Below, piece by piece: positions 18,855-23,535 of a stretch of 23,535 nt of DNA. Under the pieces are notes generated by a model. The model searched no databases and was not told the origin of the DNA. It saw nothing but the letters and a program-made list of their open reading frames with translations. The position numbers and the translations under genes are program-made. Source of the DNA: Chara braunii. Lineage: Eukaryota; Streptophyta; Charophyceae; Charales; Characeae. The stretch lies in NCBI GenBank assembly GCA_003427395.1, contig BFEA01000370.1, forward strand, positions 283,230-306,764, written 5' to 3'. Positions within the stretch are counted from its first letter, which is position 1. Each line of letters opens with the position of its first letter.

Positions 18855-19960
18855 TGCGTCACCGTAGTCCTGCAGCGTCCTTGGTTCAGTCCCGTTGGAC
18901 CAACACCAGCCAGAGGGGAGGGGAGCAGAGTGCTCCCTGCCTTGGCTATGGTTGCCCAACTCCTCTCACGCTCCTCTGCAGACCTCCAACCTCCTCCCAC
19001 GTTGCCTCAGACAGCCCCTCCAATAGCTCAACAACACTCAAGCATGCTCGCCACATATTGGCAGAGCGAGTGCTTTGTGTTGCAGCTGGGGACAACTGCC
19101 TATTTTATTGTGGTTGAGGAGAGTTGAACGTCACTCCAGCCCCCAGGCAAAATCGCCGATTCACAATGAGCCTTTGATATGGCCAAGATCCAGGGCTAAC
19201 TGTGGCCGCACCATAGCCACAACCTTAGTGAGGGCAGTTTCTTTAACCGCCTTCACTTTCTTTTTCTTTTCTTTTTCCCAATTATCTCAGATTTTCACGA
19301 GATAGCTGGGGTCGTGACATGTCCAAAACTGTTTTTATTTTATTTTTCTGATAAGGAGTTTGAAAGATACAACCCCTTTCATTTTGATGTATCTGGACCT
19401 TTTTCCTATGGAAGAAACATCGGGGAAAAAACTCAACTTAGCCTTTTCCTCTACGACCCTTCAATTTCAGGCTCCCGCTAAAAACGGGAGCCTGACAGTT
19501 ACCTCTGGCATTTTCTGCGAGAGATAGCACCTCGTATGGACAAGTGTCCTCACAAGAATAAAAAAAAAACAACCAGAAAAAAAAAAAAAAAAACTAAATC
19601 TAACAATACTGCACTTGGCCCATTCTTCAGCCAGGTGCCTGTTGTTGCATGCAATATCACCCCCTTCTTTTGCTTTGCCCTCCCTTAAAAACGTGGAGGG
19701 TAGTTGTTAGTTGGGCAGAGGTAGGTCCTCCTTCTCCTATCTCTCCCCGTTTTCTATCTCTCACTCTCTATCCTCAGCTCCCCACGCGTCCGTTGTGAGT
19801 CGAAAGATCCCACATCTCGCGGTCACAAGTATTCCTTCCTTTCAAGGTGGGGAGCTAATCGTGCTCCCACACAACCTGAAAAGGTTGTTCTTCTTGTTTT
19901 TGGTTTCACGCGGCAGTTTGCCTCGTTGCCCTTATTTTTTTGGTGTGTCAACAGTCGTTT
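18855..19960 (+). repeat. Compound repeat copy 2, block D
   Basis: Partner of 14325-15230 in the same order: GTTGGACCAACACCAGCCAG (18893), AACTGCCTATTTT, CCAGGCAAAATCG, AGAGGTAGGTCCTCC and GTGCTCCCACA. It is longer than copy 1 because an insertion of about 300 bases interrupts it at 19310-19610. Confidence 0.8.
19310..19610 (+). mobile_element. Insertion with foldback and A-rich tracts
   Basis: Absent from block D of copy 1. It contains a 10-bp perfect hairpin, CAGGCTCCCG (19468-19477) and CGGGAGCCTG (19485-19494), with a 7-nt loop. Two A-rich tracts follow (from 19558) and a CTAAATCTAA word. This layout, hairpin then A-rich sequence, matches the modules at 15437-15950, although the stems differ in sequence. 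Confidence 0.5.
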
Positions 19961-20044
19961 CCAACCCCGTAGCCTAAAGCCACTCCCCCCGTCGAAACTA
20001 CCGACCCGAGTTCGAGTCCCGAAGGACTCGGAAAAAAAAAAAAA
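19958..20044 (+). mobile_element. tRNA-like segment ending in poly-A
   Basis: The plus strand has an A-box-like TAGCCTAAAG (19970-19979). A B box, GTTCGAGTCC (20010-20019), follows 30 bases later, and then 13 A residues (20032-20044). CCGAGT and ACTCGG around the B box can pair. It may be a minimal SINE, a tRNA-derived retroposon, or the 3' end of a longer one. Confidence 0.45.
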
Positions 20045-20077
20045 GACCATTTCTTGATTTATGTGCATCATCCTTGC

Positions 20078-20272
20078 TTAGGGGTTATACTATTTCCGCG
20101 TGGTTGATTTTGGCCGCGAGATCTGAAGATCTCACAATCAAAATTGATCACGCTTCCTGTTTCTCTCGGTGGGCTGCTCCGAAAGGAACTAACCTCAGTG
20201 AGGCTCGTGCGGTTCGATCCCAGTGTCTCCTGGGTAAAAGTCGTGCGCTAAAACCTACTGGGCTAGCTCCTA
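20078..20272 (-). mobile_element. tRNA-derived SINE, copy 2 (compound repeat copy 2)
   Basis: This belongs to the same family as 15952-16148. On the minus strand the A box TAGCCCAGTAGG (plus 20254-20265) and B box GGGATCGAACC (plus 20211-20221) are 33 bases apart. The tail hairpin is kept and is one pair longer (GAGATCT 20118-20124, AGATCTC 20127-20133). Better matched to box consensuses than copy 1. Confidence 0.8.
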
Positions 20273-20560
20273 TTCCACAGTGAATAATAACAATTCTTCT
20301 TTATGAAGAGTTGGGTCTTGCGCAGATAGTCGGCCAGCGGCCTAGTAGGCCTCCGTCTGCCCCACCACTCAAACACACAGTCAGTGATCCCTGACGCAAG
20401 CGCGCTCCCATTCCCATAGGGTGGGACGTTGTCGTACCAAATACCCTTACAAGGGTATTTGGCGTGTTTTTCGCAAGTCACACCGGTACGGCCTCGTCTA
20501 GAGTTGACGACGCACTTGCGGGTGAGAGTTGTGTCCCGCCCAGAGGAGCGGCACGAGCGG
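20273..20560. repeat. Spacer with perfect 12-bp inverted repeat
   Basis: CCAAATACCCTT (20437-20448) and AAGGGTATTTGG (20451-20462) are exact complements separated by two bases, a strong cruciform or hairpin. The rest is unassigned and shares a few words (CCTAGTAGGCC) with the flank of the first SINE copy. Confidence 0.65.
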
Positions 20561-21600
20561 TGCGTCGACGACGGGGGGCCAACCGGACGCTGTGGTCCAC
20601 GAGTTTATATTTATTCTTAAGTATTTTTATTTTATTCTGACTCTTAGTTTTATTTTTATTTGCCTTGACTCGGGGGGCGGTTCCTAGACCGACGTCGGGG
20701 CCGACTCGTTTGGCCCCGATACGGTATTGCCGGGTACGGATGGTCGACACGACAGTCGAGAACTTTGGGTGCATGTCGTTGGGTTGGCCCACGGCGCGAG
20801 AGGAAGTCGGGTAACGAGGGTTGCCGCAGGTGCACCGGCCGCAGGCCACGGTCTGCTGTGAGGGACTTGAAGGTGAGCATGTTTGCGGGATCCCGCGTGG
20901 TAGTGAGCTTACGTGCGCACCAGGGGCACCAGGCAGAGGCCCGCAGCGGTACAGGCTGCAGCCACCACTTCCACGGAACCCGCCCCCATTTTCGGCCTTC
21001 AAAGTCCTCATTTGAATATTTGCTACTTCCACCAAGGTCTGCACCGCGACCCCCGTCACCAAGCCCCACGCTACAGATTGCAGTAACGGGGAGCCGCGTA
21101 GCAACCTCATCCGTGTTCAAGCCTCCAATGAAGGAACATGTGGGAGCTGCACCCACCAGCAGGTGCGATACCCTGCTGTAGCAGGTGGGTGACATCGGCC
21201 AGGGGCCAGCCGGTAGAATCAAGGTCGGGCTCCTTCCATGGGCCGGCCACTGTTCCCCCTCTCTGTTCTTCCCCCCCCCCCGATGAGCATCAGCGATCCC
21301 TGCTGAGATAAGGCCGACGGGCGGGTTGTTGCAGGGCCGAAGAGAACCCAGGTCGGGCGAACGGACGGACGAAGGCGGCAAGCGGACTCGTAGTCGGAGG
21401 GAGCAGGAGCGCAGAGCGAAAGAGGAGCGTTGTAGGGGAGAGGCAGGCTGGCCAGACAGCTGGGGGCCGATCGACAGTAGCGGCCGATCGACAAGCAGCA
21501 GGCAATAAAGGAAGGATGAACCTGGGCGCAATAACGCGTCGGGTGCATTCGGGAAGGTGGGAAGCGGAGTAGAGCTGGAGGATGAGCATGGCGGGAGCAA
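20561..21600. other. GC-rich region without a supportable gene
   Basis: Long open frames exist on the minus strand (319 codons at 20656-21615 and 210 codons in another frame at 20478-21110) and on the plus strand (138 codons at 20765-21181). Several frames are open at once and the translations are Ser, Pro, Arg and Leu rich with no motif, so low stop density in GC-rich DNA is the likely cause. A hairpin with outer arms CACCCACC (21150-21157) and GGTGGGTG (21184-21191) is clear. Confidence 0.45.
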
Positions 21601-22165
21601 GAAAGGACAGCGCACTCGATTCTCAGTGGAATCGAGTGAGAGAAGAGACTAAGGAGGGGTTTTAGGGGCGGGCGACCTCAGCTATGAGCTTAGTTTTAGG
21701 TGAAAGTTAGTAGATAGGGAAGTTAGTAGGAAGTGGTAGCGAGGAACTATGGCGGGGAGGGAAGAGGAACGAGAGTGGTGAAAGTCGTTCCCACTCATTT
21801 CTGAGTGAAAACGGGTGGGGTAAGGAGTGTTTTGGGGATTCTAATGTCGAGCGAATCTACTGGTGAAGTTAGTTTTATGAGAGAATCAGTAGAATAGGAG
21901 GTGGTGTAAAAACAGACTGCGCGGAGTCATGTCGGACGAGAGAAAGAAGGCGAGGGAAACGGGCGTATCTCGCCTGATTCTTGATGGATTCGGGTGAGGC
22001 AAATTGCTAAACCGAGGTTTAGACCTATGGCGGATGGAACTACGGGGTTAGTTGGAGAGATAGGAGGTTAGGTTTCTAGGGGTATTGGTCAGGGGCTGCG
22101 CTGGGGAATAAATCCTTGCAGCACAATGTATCTCTCCGCGATTCAGCGGAAGATTCAATCAACCT
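21600..22165 (+). repeat. 179-bp tandem repeat carrying a conserved hairpin
   Basis: Hairpins of 10-bp arms and 6-nt loops begin at 21613, 21792 and 21971, exactly 179 bases apart. The first is perfect (CACTCGATTC / GAATCGAGTG). The others carry substitutions, of which several keep G-T or Watson-Crick pairing. Between them, words such as GAAGTTAGT and GATAGGAGGTTAG recur in the same relative place. A weaker relative of the hairpin lies near 22134. Confidence 0.7.
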
Positions 22166-22740
22166 TGCTCGTTCAAAAATTAGAGAACTCCCTCCCGTGC
22201 ACGCGAAGCGAAGATAGATCTGGAAAGAGGGTTAGTATATGAACGGTTAGTAAAAAGAGGTGGTGCGCCGGGGGTGTTAGTTGCATTAGGATGAACCTGG
22301 CGGTGATGCTGGCCTGGTACTTTCACCACCTAGAACGGGATTGTCGCAGGGTAGAGAAACGAGGCAACAACAAGGGGGAGGTGAGGCTGACGAAGGCTTC
22401 CCTCATAGCTGCCAAGTAGAGCTGGCCATGTAGGGTGAACGAGAAGTTGAGTTACGATGCCAAGTCACTATGTTGACCGATCCGGGAATGGACACAAACG
22501 GAAGAGTGTCAATTGATGGACGCAGGCAGTGAAGAGTGACTGAACAGCAGCAGGTACACGAGGGTATCTGCATGTGATCCGGGAGAATCCTGGTTTGCTC
22601 TGTATGCGGTTTTGAAGTCGTACAGTACGCGCAGCAGTGGAGCAGAGGGAGAGGAAGGCAACGAGAGAAACGGGCGGTTGTGCGACTTACCTGAGGCTGC
22701 ATACCGAGGAAGGGGAGTAAAGACAGTCGTGGGGTTGAAG
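22166..22740. other. Gene-free GC-rich stretch
   Basis: No element boundary or gene that I can support. A 180-codon minus-strand open frame overlaps it (22403-22945) but is Ser, Gln and Arg rich and opens into the TGC-rich repeat, so I do not call it. Confidence 0.4.
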
Positions 22741-23100
22741 ACTTGCCTGCAGCTGAGGCTGGCCGCTGCGCACTGCCCCATGCTGCTGCATATTGTTCCA
22801 TACCGCTGTTGCTGCAGACTGGGCGCGATCTGTTGATGATTGCCACTGTGCGCGAACTGTTGCTGCTAGCTGCTGCACACAACCGCACACTGCGACTGCA
22901 TATTGAGGCGGACTGCTGCTGAAAATTGTTGCTGCACCCGGGCACAGACTACCGCTGCGGGGTGGGCATGAGCTGCTTCTGCTAAGCTGCGTGCGGACTG
23001 TTGCATATTGCTGCATGCTGCTGCTGCTGTTGTCGAGGACTACTACTGTTGCCACTGACCGCCACAGAGTATTGCTGCTGCATCTAAGCACTTTTACAGG
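22741..23100. repeat. Degenerate TGC/CTG-rich repeat
   Basis: Frequent TGCTGC and CTGCTG words are mixed with a recurring TGCATATTG (near 22787, 22895 and 23002). This suggests a decayed minisatellite of about 107 bases rather than a plain trinucleotide run. Confidence 0.6.
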
Positions 23101-23460
23101 CCGCTGTGCGGCTGCGGTTGGGCTGAGGAAAGGTGTTGAGGCTCAGAGAGGTGACCAGACTTTACAATCAGGGGGTTAGTGTTGCGGGTTGGGAGGTCGT
23201 CAGGTGTGTGAGTTCGGCCGTTTGACTTCGGAAGGGGGGCTAGCTGCTACTATTTGGCCATCATTGCGGGGCCCTCAGGCGAACGAAGGTATCAAGGCCC
23301 TCTCCTGAGAGTTGAGTTGTCCCCTTCTTGTATCTCGAGAGCCTGAAACCCCTTTACTTCTGCCTTTCTTACTCTAAGTCTAGTCTACTGGTTCTGAGAG
23401 AAAGGCGGCAGGCGGGATTGCAACTCGTAGGACCGCAGCAGGACTCTGTGGGCAGGGTTG
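23101..23460. other. Gene-free stretch
   Basis: Nothing recognisable. Confidence 0.4.
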
Positions 23461-23535
23461 TCGACCCCCGGGCCCGGGGCCCCGGCGGGGGTTCCCGGGT
23501 TCAGGGGTCGGCACCCCGGGCCTCGAAAAAAAAAA
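23461..23535. repeat. GC palindrome followed by terminal poly-A
   Basis: CCCCGGGCCCGGGG (23466-23479) is a perfect palindrome in an extremely GC-rich 65-base segment with several CCCGGG words. The window ends with ten A residues. The layout recalls the tRNA-like segment ending in A13 at 20044, but no A and B boxes at proper spacing are visible. Confidence 0.6.

Noticed and set aside
20656-21615. 319-codon minus-strand open frame
   Set aside because: GC-rich DNA with few stops; a 210-codon frame on the same strand and a 138-codon frame on the other strand are open over the same bases. The composition is Ser, Pro, Arg and Leu rich with no motif.

Overview
This looks like repeat-rich eukaryotic intergenic DNA, most likely from a large plant or plant-relative genome. 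The main evidence is an LTR end at 427-749 (minus strand) followed, after one base, by a primer-binding site matching the 3' end of the plant initiator-Met tRNA at 11 of 12 positions. Several tRNA-derived SINE heads, stacked diverged repeats, satellites and decayed reading frames also fit. I see no rRNA, no CRISPR array, no prokaryotic operon and no complete autonomous transposon. I cannot name the species.

Layout. 1-749: the 5' end of an LTR retrotransposon reading leftwards out of the window. 804-962: three adjacent foldbacks. 1491-1985: an old two-copy repeat. 3810-4900: a decayed 61-bp satellite. 4900-8400: AT-rich DNA with one SINE-like head and no supportable gene. 8400-10121: the only part with real protein-coding signal. 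It holds a broken gene on the minus strand and, diverging from it, a broken frame and an intact 134-codon frame on the plus strand. None was recognised. 10910-12526: a 784-bp tandem duplication.

12527-20272: two collinear, diverged copies of one compound repeat, both in plus orientation. In order, each copy has an 0.9-kb block (12527 / 16685), a 54-bp minisatellite or its remnants (13757 / 18215), an 0.9-1.1-kb GC-rich block (14325 / 18855), a module of foldbacks with A-rich tracts (after the block in copy 1, inside it in copy 2), and a 196-bp tRNA-derived SINE on the minus strand (15952 / 20078). 20273-23535: GC-rich DNA with a 179-bp-periodic hairpin repeat (21613-21996), a TGC-rich degenerate repeat and a GC palindrome followed by poly-A.

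Nothing shows genes working together as a pathway. The most interesting items are the divergent unidentified gene remnants at 8.5-10.1 kb, the duplicated compound repeat, and the exactly spaced hairpins near 21.8 kb.
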